Source of the DNA: Ostreococcus mediterraneus
Taxonomy: Eukaryota; Chlorophyta; Mamiellophyceae; Mamiellales; Bathycoccaceae
NCBI GenBank assembly: GCA_012295225.1
Contig: WMKK01000002.1
Location: 193,167-257,166, forward strand
Direction: 5' to 3'
Length of the DNA stretch: 64,000 nt
The notes beneath the pieces were generated by a model. That model saw nothing but the letters and a program-made list of their open reading frames with translations, was not told the DNA's origin and did not search any database. The translations under genes and the position numbers were made by a program. This document shows, piece after piece, positions 17,537 through 26,419 of the stretch; the first letter of the stretch is position 1, and the number at the start of each line of letters is the position of its first letter.

Positions 17537-20317
17537 ATGCACGGTGCGTCGCAATCCAAACGCCTCGTGGTGCTCTACGCGCTCGTCGTGCACCTCGTCT
17601 TTGTCTACGCCACGTTCGATGTGTACTTTCAGTCTCCATTGGTTTCTGGCGTTGAGCGCGCGAGCACGACGATAAGAGCGCCAGCGAAACGTTTAGTCGT
17701 CATAGTTGCCGATGGTGCCAGGGCAGATGCGGCGTTTACGCGCGATTCGACGCCGCACATACAAAAGATTGCAAGAGAGTTGGGACGGTGGGGAGTTTCG
17801 CACGCGCGCGCACCGACAGAGTCGCGACCAGGGCACGTCGCTCTCCTAGGAGGATTCTACGAAGATCCGAGTAATATTATGAAAGGTTGGCAGGCAAATG
17901 CTGTGGAGTTTGATCATTTATTGAATCAAAGCACGAATGCTTGGGCGTTTGGAGCGCCAAGCGTTGTGCCGCTGTTTAGCGACGGTATTGAACATGTGCG
18001 AGAGTTTATGTACGATGAAGCATTGGAAGACTTTGCCGCGGCAAACGATCACGGCGCGGTGGATACTTGGGTATTCGATGCGGTGTGCGAGGTGCTGAAG
18101 ACGCCAAACGCGAGCGAGGTGCGAGCGCTGCACAAGGATGGCAATGTATTTCTGTTGCACTTGCTTGGACTAGATTCCAGTGGTCACGCGCACAAGCCGC
18201 ACGCAAAAGAGTATTTCGATAATTTAAAAATAGTGGATGATGGTGTCAAGCGCATCGAAGCAGCGTTCGCTGAGGCATTTGGTGATGATGGGAAAACAGC
18301 CTTTATATTTACGGCGGATCATGGAATGTCGAATAAAGGCGCGCATGGAGACGGTGATCCAGGTTGCACAGAAACGCCGCTCGTGGTATGGGGAGCTGGA
18401 GTGTCAGAACCAGTATCGACAATTTCACATTCATGTCGAGGTAGCCCAGATACGCCGAAAGAGTGGGGCGTTGACGCCTCTACGCGTTGCGATGTAGACC
18501 AAGCCGACATCGCCCCGCTCGGCGCAGCGCTCCTCGGCTTTCCCCCACCTCGTCACAACTCTGGCTTACTTCCGAGTACCTATTTAAGTGCAGAACCAAG
18601 TGATTTGAGATCTTCTGCGGCGATTGCGAACGCGGAACAGCTCTTGGCTCTGCACGAGTTGAAAGCCGAGCGCACGGCAAAGCAAGCGCTGAACGCTCTA
18701 TTTTCTCTCAAGCTCCATTCTGATATGGTGAGCGTGCCACAACTTGTCGCTACATACAAGCGATACGCTGAAAACGGTGCGCATGCATCAGCGACTAATG
18801 TCGCTGGAATTGTTTCACGAGCTTGTCTGCGTGGGCTGACGCATTTGCACAAATACGACGAGAGACTTTTACAGTTCGTCGTCGTCGCATGCTTCGCGTC
18901 GTGGATGATTTTACTCGCAGTGAACTTACTACCACGACGCAAGTATGATGTTGAGGTAGATTCGCCAAGGGGACCGGCTTTACTGTGCGCGCTAATATAT
19001 GGTGCTATCATGGGCGCGATTCTCATCGTGCGCCGCGCGCCGCCGACGTACTTTTTGTATTTTGGCTTGCCCGCCTACTTCGCAGTCGGCATCGCAAACA
19101 CTCTCTCAGTCGCAAAACTCGAAATTGTGAGTAAACAAGGTTTGTTTGCGACAGTTCTAGGCGCAATCAGCGCATTTATTGTCGCCGAAACAATTTGCGC
19201 AGGCTTCCATGACAGGATTGTATTTGCGTTTGCGTTTGCATTTGGCGCAATTTTACTTGCGTGCTTCTCCATTGTATTACTCGTACGTCAAGAGTTTGTC
19301 AATGCGTTGCTCGCATTCATCGCTGCCGTTAGCACGGGCATAATGGCGCCATTCACGACATTTTCGGTCGAATTGGAATCGAATACAGCAATGGTAATTG
19401 CAGGTTTGCTTGCAAGCGTACTGCTGAGCTCCGCGACTCATTTCTTGCTTCGGCCGTTAGATGTATTCCAAGACGATCGCAAGGAGAAGAAGCAGCGCTG
19501 GCAACCTGGCCAGTTGGTATTTTTAATCCAAACGTCTATTGCATGCGTGACGAGCGTGTTAGTATACGTCGTGGATAAGTATCAAAGCGATAAATTGGCC
19601 ATTCCAAAAGCAGTGCACGCGTGCGCGTGGATCGTGGCGTTAGTATCGCCGATACTCCCAGTGTTCTCACCAGCGAGAACTTTACCGCGCATGGTGAGCG
19701 TGTTTTTAGGTTTCGCGTCACCCTACGCATTATTCTCCATCTCCTACGAGTCGTTATTTTACGCCTCTCTCGGTTTGTGCCTCATGAGCTGGATGGCTCT
19801 CGAGCGCGGATTGCAACAACCGACGTCTGTCAAGTCAAAAATGTACGCTCGCGCCGTCGCGCCCGGTGACATACGGCACGCCGCTGTATTTTTATTTTTG
19901 ATTGATGCCGCATTCTTCGGCACTGGTAATATTGCATCGATTGCATCGTTTGATTTGAGCAGTGTCTACAGGTTGACGACGCGTTTCAATCCCTTCTTGA
20001 TGGGCGGTTTACTCATGCTTAAAGTCTTAATTCCAATGATCACCGTCGCCGCGGCGTTTCTAGCCATGCTCAAGCTCCAGCGTGTGCCCGCGTTCGAGTC
20101 ATACCTCATGTTTCTCATCTTGAGCGACATCATGGCTGTTCGGTTCTTCTTTCAAGTGACGACTGTCGGGAGCTGGCTGGACATTGGCTCGTCAGTGAGT
20201 CGGTACGCGTTGATGACGACGCAAGTGGTGACGATTCTCCCCTTTCTCGCGCTCGCGGATGTGTACACCGCGAGTTTACCCATTAATGGACGAGCGTTAA
20301 AAGCCAAGCGCGCATAG
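17537..20317 (+). CDS. PIGN: GPI ethanolamine phosphate transferase 1 (PIG-N / Mcd4)
   Basis: 926 residues; ER membrane enzyme that adds ethanolamine phosphate to the first mannose of GPI anchor precursors. After a signal-anchor (RLVVLYALVVHLVFVYATFD) comes the lumenal alkaline-phosphatase-like domain with VIVADGARADAAF, the PTESRPGHVALLGG nucleophile/metal region, and FTADHGMSNKGAHGDGDP for the second metal site. DPSNIMKGWQANAVEFDHL is diagnostic of PIG-N rather than PIG-O or PIG-G. From about residue 455 there are some 12-14 hydrophobic segments (PigN domain). The frame opens at a GTG at 17423, but the first ATG is 17537. A GPI pathway here would permit GPI-anchored surface proteins in this alga. 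Confidence 0.93.
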   Translation: MHGASQSKRLVVLYALVVHLVFVYATFDVYFQSPLVSGVERASTTIRAPAKRLVVIVADGARADAAFTRDSTPHIQKIARELGRWGVSHARAPTESRPGHVALLGGFYEDPSNIMKGWQANAVEFDHLLNQSTNAWAFGAPSVVPLFSDGIEHVREFMYDEALEDFAAANDHGAVDTWVFDAVCEVLKTPNASEVRALHKDGNVFLLHLLGLDSSGHAHKPHAKEYFDNLKIVDDGVKRIEAAFAEAFGDDGKTAFIFTADHGMSNKGAHGDGDPGCTETPLVVWGAGVSEPVSTISHSCRGSPDTPKEWGVDASTRCDVDQADIAPLGAALLGFPPPRHNSGLLPSTYLSAEPSDLRSSAAIANAEQLLALHELKAERTAKQALNALFSLKLHSDMVSVPQLVATYKRYAENGAHASATNVAGIVSRACLRGLTHLHKYDERLLQFVVVACFASWMILLAVNLLPRRKYDVEVDSPRGPALLCALIYGAIMGAILIVRRAPPTYFLYFGLPAYFAVGIANTLSVAKLEIVSKQGLFATVLGAISAFIVAETICAGFHDRIVFAFAFAFGAILLACFSIVLLVRQEFVNALLAFIAAVSTGIMAPFTTFSVELESNTAMVIAGLLASVLLSSATHFLLRPLDVFQDDRKEKKQRWQPGQLVFLIQTSIACVTSVLVYVVDKYQSDKLAIPKAVHACAWIVALVSPILPVFSPARTLPRMVSVFLGFASPYALFSISYESLFYASLGLCLMSWMALERGLQQPTSVKSKMYARAVAPGDIRHAAVFLFLIDAAFFGTGNIASIASFDLSSVYRLTTRFNPFLMGGLLMLKVLIPMITVAAAFLAMLKLQRVPAFESYLMFLILSDIMAVRFFFQVTTVGSWLDIGSSVSRYALMTTQVVTILPFLALADVYTASLPINGRALKAKRA

Positions 20318-20410
20318 TCATAGCAGCAATAATAAGAATTGTATCTGCTGTAGGTCTATTACATTTTTTTTCTTCCGTCATGAAGGCGCAAAAGTCAATG
20401 TCAAACGGCG

Positions 20411-21322
20411 TCACGTCAAATCGCACACATCGACGTTCGCGCCTCGCTTGGCTATTCGTTTTTGTTCCGCTATGCGCACATCATCATCGTCAGCGTTGGT
20501 ACTTTTAGTCTTAGCTGAGCGGAATATCGCCGGTACCGCACCCGCCGCGCCCTTTTCAGGCATGGTAAAAATCTCACATTTTAAAAACTCCAACCGTTGC
20601 GCAAATGCGTCAAAGACGACATCCGCTCGGTCTGGAGCTAAATCCCCGCGATATTCCTCGCTACGCGCTATCGCCCCTATTTCATCCGCTAGTTTTTCAA
20701 AGTACGCAATTACCTCAGCTTTGAACGTGCTAAACCACACCCCACATTTACGCTCAATGTCCAAAAACTCGATAACCGTCTCTCGACGTCTTCGTTTCGA
20801 CGATTCGTCATCATCGTCCGCAACCTCCCGAGCCGGAAACAAAATCTCCATCATCGCCTCCGAACACGACGCAATAAACCTGGAACTATCGCCATAATAC
20901 GATAACGGGTCGCGTAATTTCCATTCCTCTCGCGCTTGTTCGTCGTGTTGTTTATCCTCCTCCGCGTTCCGTAACGACTCAGCCATGGCGTCCCGAAGAT
21001 GCTTTTCCTCCAGCGCGCGCGCGGCGAGATCCAGCGCACGCGCCGCGTCTCCTCTCGCGCTCGCAGCGATGCCATCGACAACATCTACAGGCAAGTCATG
21101 CTCGCGTAACAACGCGCGAATCTCGGCGGTATCGACGGCGTCGGCGTTGTCTTCATCGTCGTCGCTCACCAAGTCAACCACTTGGTCATCATCGACATCA
21201 GGACCACGACCCGCACCGCTGTCGTCGGTTTTCGTGGACGCGGACCCAGCGTGCATCGAATTCGCGTCGCGCCCCGCCGTCGTCTTCGCGCGCTTACTCG
21301 GCGACGCCACGGACGACGACAT
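20411..21322 (-). CDS. Unrecognised acidic protein with UBA/CUE-like helix
   Basis: 303 residues, not recognised. The N-terminus is Ser/Asp-rich with a possible SUMO-interacting pattern (DDDQVVDLVSDDDED). Then IRALLREHDLPVDVVDGIAASARGD resembles a UBA/CUE-type three-helix unit. The middle has helical segments (IEFLDIERKCGVWFSTFKAE, YFEKLADEIGAIARSEEYRG), and there is a Lys/Arg-rich patch before it (SSKRRRRE) that could be a nuclear localisation signal. The end is basic then acidic. The ATG at 21322 is the first Met and is only 40 bp from the ATG of the divergent IK/RED gene. Taken together, a nuclear protein with ubiquitin or SUMO contacts is possible; this is inference. Confidence 0.65.
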   Translation of the reverse strand: MSSSVASPSKRAKTTAGRDANSMHAGSASTKTDDSGAGRGPDVDDDQVVDLVSDDDEDNADAVDTAEIRALLREHDLPVDVVDGIAASARGDAARALDLAARALEEKHLRDAMAESLRNAEEDKQHDEQAREEWKLRDPLSYYGDSSRFIASCSEAMMEILFPAREVADDDDESSKRRRRETVIEFLDIERKCGVWFSTFKAEVIAYFEKLADEIGAIARSEEYRGDLAPDRADVVFDAFAQRLEFLKCEIFTMPEKGAAGAVPAIFRSAKTKSTNADDDDVRIAEQKRIAKRGANVDVCDLT

Positions 21323-21362
21323 TCATTCGATTGTCCCGTCATACAGTGGCGCTCCATTCGGC
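21323..21362. promoter_or_regulatory. 40-bp divergent intergenic spacer
   Basis: Only 40 bp separate the two ATGs of the divergently read acidic protein and IK/RED. Both core promoters must overlap this spacer and the neighbouring 5' coding sequence, or the leaders must be nearly absent. No TATA box is visible. Confidence 0.4.
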
Positions 21363-22889
21363 ATGAGCTACACGAATCCCGTGCTCGAGGGCGCGCCGCC
21401 CGACGCGGGTAAACCGAAAACCAACGCAGATTTTCGCGCGCTGCTCGCCCGCGCGCCGCCCGGGCGCGCGTCGGACGACAAGAAACCGCACCGGGGGAAG
21501 ACAAAGTCTGCAAAGCCACGCAAGCCGCGAACAAATGATGAGGATGAAGATGACGACGGTGCGCGCTATCGCGATCGCGCGCGCGAGCGTCGTGAGCGCC
21601 AAGACAACGATAATGATGACAACGACGTACCTCGCGCGAGTTCGGTGTCGCGTGGGGTGTTTGAGCGACGCGGTGACGACGTGAGTAACGCCGAGCGCGT
21701 GGAGGATGACTTTGCGCGACGTAAAGCCATCGAGGAGAGTAAATACCTCGGTGGCGACGTCGAACGGACGCATTTAGTAAAGGGTTTAGATTTTGCGCTT
21801 TTACGTAAAGTTCAGAGCGAGTTGGAGGATGGTGAGGCGTTGAAGAGGCTGGAGCAATCGGCGAGGGAGGACGCTGGGGCGAGCCGAGCCGAGCCAACGT
21901 TTTCGTCTTCGCGCGCTCGAGCGGTGTTTGAATACGTGATATCGTCGGTTAACAAAGCCGCACACGCACAAGAGAAAGGACGTGGTCGGCATGTGCATGA
22001 GTTTGCGTCTGGTGCAGTGAGCTATAGTTTTAATCTCTCGTCAAATGGGAGGAGCGGGGACGTACCGACGACGACGCGTCGAGCGACGGATGACGACGGC
22101 GTCGCCGGCGTTCGCGCGCTTCGAGCGTATGTTGATCCGAAACGCGATGCATCGTTGCTCACGCGTCTCGGAAAGCTCATGCATTATTTGACTTTAGGTT
22201 CGGAGAAGGCGATTAAGAAGTTTAGGCGCGAAGAACGGCGAGCGGCGCACGAAGCCAAGGAGGCAGAGCGACGCAAAGCGAGCGCCGGGACGAAGAGCGG
22301 CGACGCGCCCGTCGTCAATGACGACTCGGATGAGGATATTTTCGCCGATGCTGGCAAGGATTACGACCCAACCGTGGCGCCAGCGCCGCAAAGAGACAAT
22401 GACAAGTCCGCCAAGTCATACTTTGGCGACGACGTCGCGGGAGGCGAGGCGAGCAAGGCGGCGCCCAAAGCGAAAACCATCGCCGCCGAAGACTACGTCG
22501 AAGACGACGGCGCCGACGACGACGCTCGAGCGAACGCGTTTGGCGTCTCGGGCGATTACGAAGAATGTTATCCTGGATACGACGTCGATGTCGACGACGT
22601 CGGCACCTTTGATAAAAAGCTCCATCGCGAAGACGAAGACGAAGACGCGAAAACCGCTCGAGAGCGCAAGGAGAGCATTCGGAAAAAGCGCGCCGAAGGC
22701 AACGAGTTTAGCAAGATTCGATCGATGATGAAGGACAAGTTTGGCGGTAAAAACGACGTCGCGTTCGAAGAGAAACAAAAACCCACCAAAACCGCGCCCG
22801 CGCCCGCGCAGTCGAAACGACAGGGCGACGCGGAAAAGCATAGCGAGGCGGACGCGTCGTCTGGACGACACAAACGCCTTCGTTTGTAA
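21363..22889 (+). CDS. IK/RED spliceosomal protein
   Basis: 508 residues from the ATG at 21363 (MSYTNPVLEG); the frame runs further upstream, but over the neighbouring gene and without support. The RED N-terminal domain is clear: GARYRDRARERRERQ, then RRKAIEESKYLGGDVERTHLVKGLDFALLRKVQSEL, nearly identical in pattern to animal RED/IK and worm SMU-2. The C-terminal part has the RED_C-like KKLHREDEDEDAKTARERKE and SKIRSMMKDKFGGK. Instead of the animal RE/RD repeat there is an acidic/Ala linker. RED acts with SMU1 in the B complex of the spliceosome in the nucleus. A retained splicing factor fits the several introns found nearby. The next gene starts 35 bp downstream on the same strand. Confidence 0.9.
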   Translation: MSYTNPVLEGAPPDAGKPKTNADFRALLARAPPGRASDDKKPHRGKTKSAKPRKPRTNDEDEDDDGARYRDRARERRERQDNDNDDNDVPRASSVSRGVFERRGDDVSNAERVEDDFARRKAIEESKYLGGDVERTHLVKGLDFALLRKVQSELEDGEALKRLEQSAREDAGASRAEPTFSSSRARAVFEYVISSVNKAAHAQEKGRGRHVHEFASGAVSYSFNLSSNGRSGDVPTTTRRATDDDGVAGVRALRAYVDPKRDASLLTRLGKLMHYLTLGSEKAIKKFRREERRAAHEAKEAERRKASAGTKSGDAPVVNDDSDEDIFADAGKDYDPTVAPAPQRDNDKSAKSYFGDDVAGGEASKAAPKAKTIAAEDYVEDDGADDDARANAFGVSGDYEECYPGYDVDVDDVGTFDKKLHREDEDEDAKTARERKESIRKKRAEGNEFSKIRSMMKDKFGGKNDVAFEEKQKPTKTAPAPAQSKRQGDAEKHSEADASSGRHKRLRL

Positions 22890-22924
22890 CAACCACAGAG
22901 CGCGACTGAGCTCAAGCGAAACCA

Positions 22925-23740
22925 ATGCACAGATCATCACCGCCCGCGTCGACCACGAATGCGATGCATGCGGTGATGACGGTGAAATCGAAAGCGACAT
23001 CAAAAGCGTCGCAACGCGCGGGACGAGAGACGCAGACGCGCGCTTCGGCGTCGCGCTCGAGCCCAACCGTCGTGGCTTTGGAGATGCAACGATGCTATGA
23101 CCTCGTCGAAGAGCTCGGTCGCGGCGTCGTCTACCTAGGCAGCGCGCGTAGGAAAGAAACGGATGCACAATACGCGCTCGCACGCGAGCTTGCACGCGAC
23201 GTTGCGCGCGCGTTGGATTGCACCACGTGGTCGGGTGTCGGTCCCGGGTTCATGGATGCCGTCACCAAAGGCGCGCTCGACGCCGATAAACCCGTCGGTG
23301 GGTTTATGATCTTACTCGAAAGCGGCCAGAGAGGAAAGCTACAACCATCTCGCGTGCATCCGTACTTACCACAGTCGTGTTATTTAACCACGAGCTTTTT
23401 CAGCGCTCGAAAGCATGGACTCGTGGACGCCGGCGTGCGCGTCTCCGCCCAGGACCGCACCGCCTTTATCGCCCTCCCTGGCGGCGTTGGCACGCTCGAT
23501 GAAATCTTCGAGATCTTAGCGTTACTTCAACTCAAGCGCATCGGCTCTGCGCACGATGTGCCATTCATATTCATGAATTACGACGGACATTACGACGGAC
23601 TCTTGTCGTTTCTCGCGCGGGACATGGTCGCCTCGGGCGCGCTCGGCGCGGGCGAGCTCGATCCGCATTTCGTCGTGTGCGACGATAACGCCGCGGTATT
23701 AGCCTACCTAGATCAATTCTACGCCCAGGGTGACGTCTAG
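22925..23740 (+). CDS. LOG-family phosphoribohydrolase (cytokinin-activating type)
   Basis: 271 residues. The Rossmann-like core from about residue 67 has VVYLGSARRKETDAQY, WSGVGPGFMDAVTKGALDADKPVGG and the family hallmark PGGVGTLDEIFEIL (about 188). LOG enzymes release free cytokinin base from riboside monophosphate; many relatives are nucleotide 5'-monophosphate hydrolases annotated wrongly as lysine decarboxylases. Residues 1-55 are Ser/Thr/Arg-rich and may be a transit peptide. The catalytic Glu of PGGxGTxxE is present. The last nine codons and the stop (TAG, 23738-23740) form the first part of a 76-bp tandem repeat, so downstream copies repeat the gene's own tail. Substrate is not predictable. 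Confidence 0.82.
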   Translation: MHRSSPPASTTNAMHAVMTVKSKATSKASQRAGRETQTRASASRSSPTVVALEMQRCYDLVEELGRGVVYLGSARRKETDAQYALARELARDVARALDCTTWSGVGPGFMDAVTKGALDADKPVGGFMILLESGQRGKLQPSRVHPYLPQSCYLTTSFFSARKHGLVDAGVRVSAQDRTAFIALPGGVGTLDEIFEILALLQLKRIGSAHDVPFIFMNYDGHYDGLLSFLARDMVASGALGAGELDPHFVVCDDNAAVLAYLDQFYAQGDV

Positions 23741-24037
23741 GTTGTCGTGTTTTCATACTACGCCCCCATAGCGAAAGGCAAAGACGGATCAATTCTACGC
23801 CCAGGNNNNNNNNNNNNNNNNNNNNNNNNNNNNNNNNNNNNNNNNNNNNNNNNNNNNNNNNNNNNNNNNNNNNNNNNNNNNNNNNGATCAATTCTACGCC
23901 CAGGGTGACGTCTAGGTTGTCGTGTTTTCATACTACGCCCCCATAGCGAAAGGCAAAGACGGATCAATTCTACGCCCAGGGTGACGTCTAGGTTGTCGTG
24001 TTTTCATACTACGCCCCCATAGCGAAAGGCAAAGACG
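23711..24037. repeat. 76-bp tandem repeat (minisatellite) spanning the LOG-like gene stop codon
   Basis: Unit of 76 bp: 23711-23786, then 23787 onward (interrupted by the gap after 19 bases), 23886-23961 and 23962-24037. Visible copies look identical by eye. The first 30 bases of each unit are the last nine codons plus stop of the upstream gene (DQFYAQGDV-stop). Because 76 is not a multiple of three, an unbroken frame cannot run through the array. The true copy number is hidden by the assembly gap. Identity between copies suggests recent amplification or ongoing homogenisation. Confidence 0.95.
23806..23885. other. Assembly gap of 80 Ns inside the 76-bp repeat
   Basis: Eighty consecutive undetermined bases begin 19 bp into the second repeat copy and end exactly at the start of another copy. 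The gap is almost certainly caused by the repeat, so its size may not be real. Confidence 0.98.
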
Positions 24038-24301
24038 CGCGACAGAAACGCACCAGCTGCTGACTCGGACCACCGACGCACGCCACGCGCCCCGCACATC
24101 GCGACGCGACGCATCTCTCGTCAATCCCGCGCGCGATCGACGACAATTTTAATCACGCACGCCACCGCGCGCCGATCGCGGTGCGTTCTCCGTCGCGACG
24201 CCGCATTCAGAGGCGATTGTGTCGCGTGGGATTCCGATTATTCCATCGCTCAACCGTCGGGGCTTTTGTGATTCGTTTACGTCGCCGTGCGAGCCGTCGC
24301 G

Positions 24302-25261
24302 ATGACGAACGCGGGTCTGCGCACGCACGCCATGTTTGTGAAAATTATCGACAGCGCATCAGCCGCGTCGGCGAGCGGGTCGAGCGAGCGTGAGCGCGAG
24401 AGCGGCGCGATGCTCGCGATCGGTGAGGCGCGGTGTCGATGGCGCCGACGACCCGGGTCGCCCGCGAAGACGGCGTCGATGACGACGAATTCGACGACGT
24501 CGATGGTGGTGAATGGAGTTGTGATTGGTGATGGCGAGGATGTCATCGTGACGTTGCGCCGCGAACGGACGTCGTGTTTCGTGAGCTTGGATGAAATCGC
24601 GTTTGACGCCGCGTGCGACGACGTCTCGTTTGACATTTTCGGGACGACAAAGGATCAACGTTGGGCGACTGGAGAGTTAAAACGCGATGCGCGCACGAGA
24701 GAGTTTGTGATGACGATGACGCAGGCTAAACTTTACGGAAATACGATGAGCACGGAAGGGGAAAGGGCACCGAAACACGTGTCGGATTTGACTTTGGAGT
24801 TTACGTTGATTGCAGAAGATGCGGAGGGCGGTCGACGGTGCTTGACATCTCGCGTCGCGTTGTCTCGCGCGTCTTTGGTGGCGAAGCGAACAGTTTTAGG
24901 CGAGACGAGTGCGATATTGCCTGTGATTGATGAACATGGCGATCATGGGTACAATGGCGTGATCAACGCCCTCAAAGAACGTTCCAAATTTATCTGGGGC
25001 GCCGCGAGCTCGGGGAACGATTTCAACAACTTGGCTATTCTTTCGCGAATGCGCCAGAGTTATACGAGCATGTTAGATCACGACGAATACCCTATCGATC
25101 ACAGCAAATTGACGTGGTTCGATGCGTCGTTACGACTCGGCGTTGGCGTCGGTTTGGGTGCTGTTCTAGGTCTCGGTCTCGGCGTCGGTGTGCTCGCAAA
25201 TGGTTGGCGTTCGGTGAGAACGCTCGGGGCGAATCCGGCTCGAGGCAAGGGTGACTTGTGA
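24302..25261 (+). CDS. At1g01500-like membrane-anchored protein (plant family of unknown function)
   Basis: 319 residues from the ATG at 24302 (an upstream GTG at 24287 is not preferred). The C-terminus has a very Gly-rich hydrophobic segment, LRLGVGVGLGAVLGLGLGVG, preceded by WFDAS and followed by a basic tail. This WF-[ND]-A-x-[VL]-R-[VL]-GVG-x-GLG pattern is characteristic of the plant family typified by Arabidopsis At1g01500, sometimes mislabelled erythronate-4-phosphate dehydrogenase. The body is beta-rich with ILSRMRQSYTSMLDHDEYPI before the anchor. No enzyme motif is seen. Probably tail-anchored with the bulk facing the cytosol; organelle unknown. The family call is from memory of the C-terminal signature. 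Confidence 0.62.
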   Translation: MTNAGLRTHAMFVKIIDSASAASASGSSERERESGAMLAIGEARCRWRRRPGSPAKTASMTTNSTTSMVVNGVVIGDGEDVIVTLRRERTSCFVSLDEIAFDAACDDVSFDIFGTTKDQRWATGELKRDARTREFVMTMTQAKLYGNTMSTEGERAPKHVSDLTLEFTLIAEDAEGGRRCLTSRVALSRASLVAKRTVLGETSAILPVIDEHGDHGYNGVINALKERSKFIWGAASSGNDFNNLAILSRMRQSYTSMLDHDEYPIDHSKLTWFDASLRLGVGVGLGAVLGLGLGVGVLANGWRSVRTLGANPARGKGDL

Positions 25262-25431
25262 GCAAAACGAAAGCACGACGTTAGACGAGGACAGTACTAC
25301 TAGATTAGGCGTTAATGTAATCAAACACACGTGATTGCGAATGTATGTATGTATCAATGTACGAAAAGGCTATGAAGAGGCTATGAAGAGGCACGCGTGA
25401 AAGTCTAGGGCGCAAACTAATAAAATCTCGT

Positions 25432-26373
25432 CTAGTTGAGCTGCATCAGCAGCTGAACGAGCCATTTTTGTGTCGCCACGTCATCCTTGAGGTATGCTGT
25501 AAACGCTGGATCGCGTAACTGATCCGGGAAACACTGTCTTAAGCACTCTCGCGCCCTCGGGTTGTCGCTCAAACGCAAGTAGCACCGAATGATGTGCTTC
25601 AACAAACGCACGCTTGGCTGTTCCGCGAGCTGCGTAACCATCCCGCCGAGCACCGTCCCGACCGCATAGCACCGTTCCGCGGTAGCGCAAATATACGATA
25701 ACCCTACTTCATCGCTTAAAATCTTTTGCACGATAAACGTCGCGACGGTTTTGGACAACTCACTCCCGAGCTCCATCGTTCGCAAGCACAGCGGAATGAT
25801 CTCAGTGCTCAACAAAAAGTTGATCACTTCGGTGTCATCCATCTTCACCAACGCCCCGATCACCCCTAACGACGTCAACCTCAAGTACTCAAACGGTCGC
25901 GTTTTACTCACAGTGTTCAAAAACGGGTACAAGAACAACGGGATGTGCGCCGCTAAGAACAACCCTCGAGTATCTGGATGCGACGCCACGCACTGCAACA
26001 ACGCCAACGCGTTACACACTCGGTTACTCGCGTGATTCGTCAAACTCGGTGGATTAAGCAACGGATAAATCGCCACTATTTCTTGCAACAGCGCAGGGAC
26101 GACACCAAAAGAAAACCACAGCGTCGGCGCGAGGTCTGCAAACATGTCCCGCTTTTTGCTTAAATCGAGCAACGCATTCTCGCGCGTGTCGGGGTCCTGT
26201 AAAGCCGCCACGAGGGCTTCCATCTGTGCCGTCGGGGACGCCATGACGTGGTGTAGGTTATGTTCTACCTCCTCCTCGTCGTCGTCGTCGTCGTCGTCGC
26301 GCGCTCGCCCGTCGTCGACGTGACGGTCGCGTCGCGATCTGAGGCGGCAGTGCTCCGCGCGTTCGCGGTTCAT
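25432..26373 (-). CDS. CNOT9: CNOT9 / RCD1, CCR4-NOT complex subunit
   Basis: Armadillo-type subunit of the CCR4-NOT deadenylase complex (mRNA decay and repression in the cytoplasm). Highly conserved blocks: [85 protein letters not shown] and [20 protein letters not shown]. Two starts are plausible: ATG at 26373 (313 aa, with an Arg- and then Asp/Glu-rich head) or ATG at 26244 ([13 protein letters not shown], 270 aa), which begins just before the conserved domain. The longer frame beyond 26373 opens only at a GTG and overlaps the divergent TPR gene. From 26373 the spacer to that gene's ATG is only 46 bp. Confidence 0.93.
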   Translation of the reverse strand: MNRERAEHCRLRSRRDRHVDDGRARDDDDDDDEEEVEHNLHHVMASPTAQMEALVAALQDPDTRENALLDLSKKRDMFADLAPTLWFSFGVVPALLQEIVAIYPLLNPPSLTNHASNRVCNALALLQCVASHPDTRGLFLAAHIPLFLYPFLNTVSKTRPFEYLRLTSLGVIGALVKMDDTEVINFLLSTEIIPLCLRTMELGSELSKTVATFIVQKILSDEVGLSYICATAERCYAVGTVLGGMVTQLAEQPSVRLLKHIIRCYLRLSDNPRARECLRQCFPDQLRDPAFTAYLKDDVATQKWLVQLLMQLN

Positions 26374-26419
26374 CAGGACGACGCGCGGTGCGGTCGCGGC
26401 GACGTGGGCGCTGGCGGTG

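Noticed and set aside
23758-23967. Leftward frame repeated in the 76-bp array (RLCLSLWGRSMKTRQPRRHP)
   Set aside because: It exists only because the DNA repeats, crosses the undetermined bases, and shifts frame at every unit.
23711-24037. CRISPR-like direct repeats
   Set aside because: Units are contiguous with no spacers, and the genome is eukaryotic.
25365-25395. GGCTATGAAGA direct repeat between convergent genes
   Set aside because: Two to three short copies of about 12 bp; no evidence of function.
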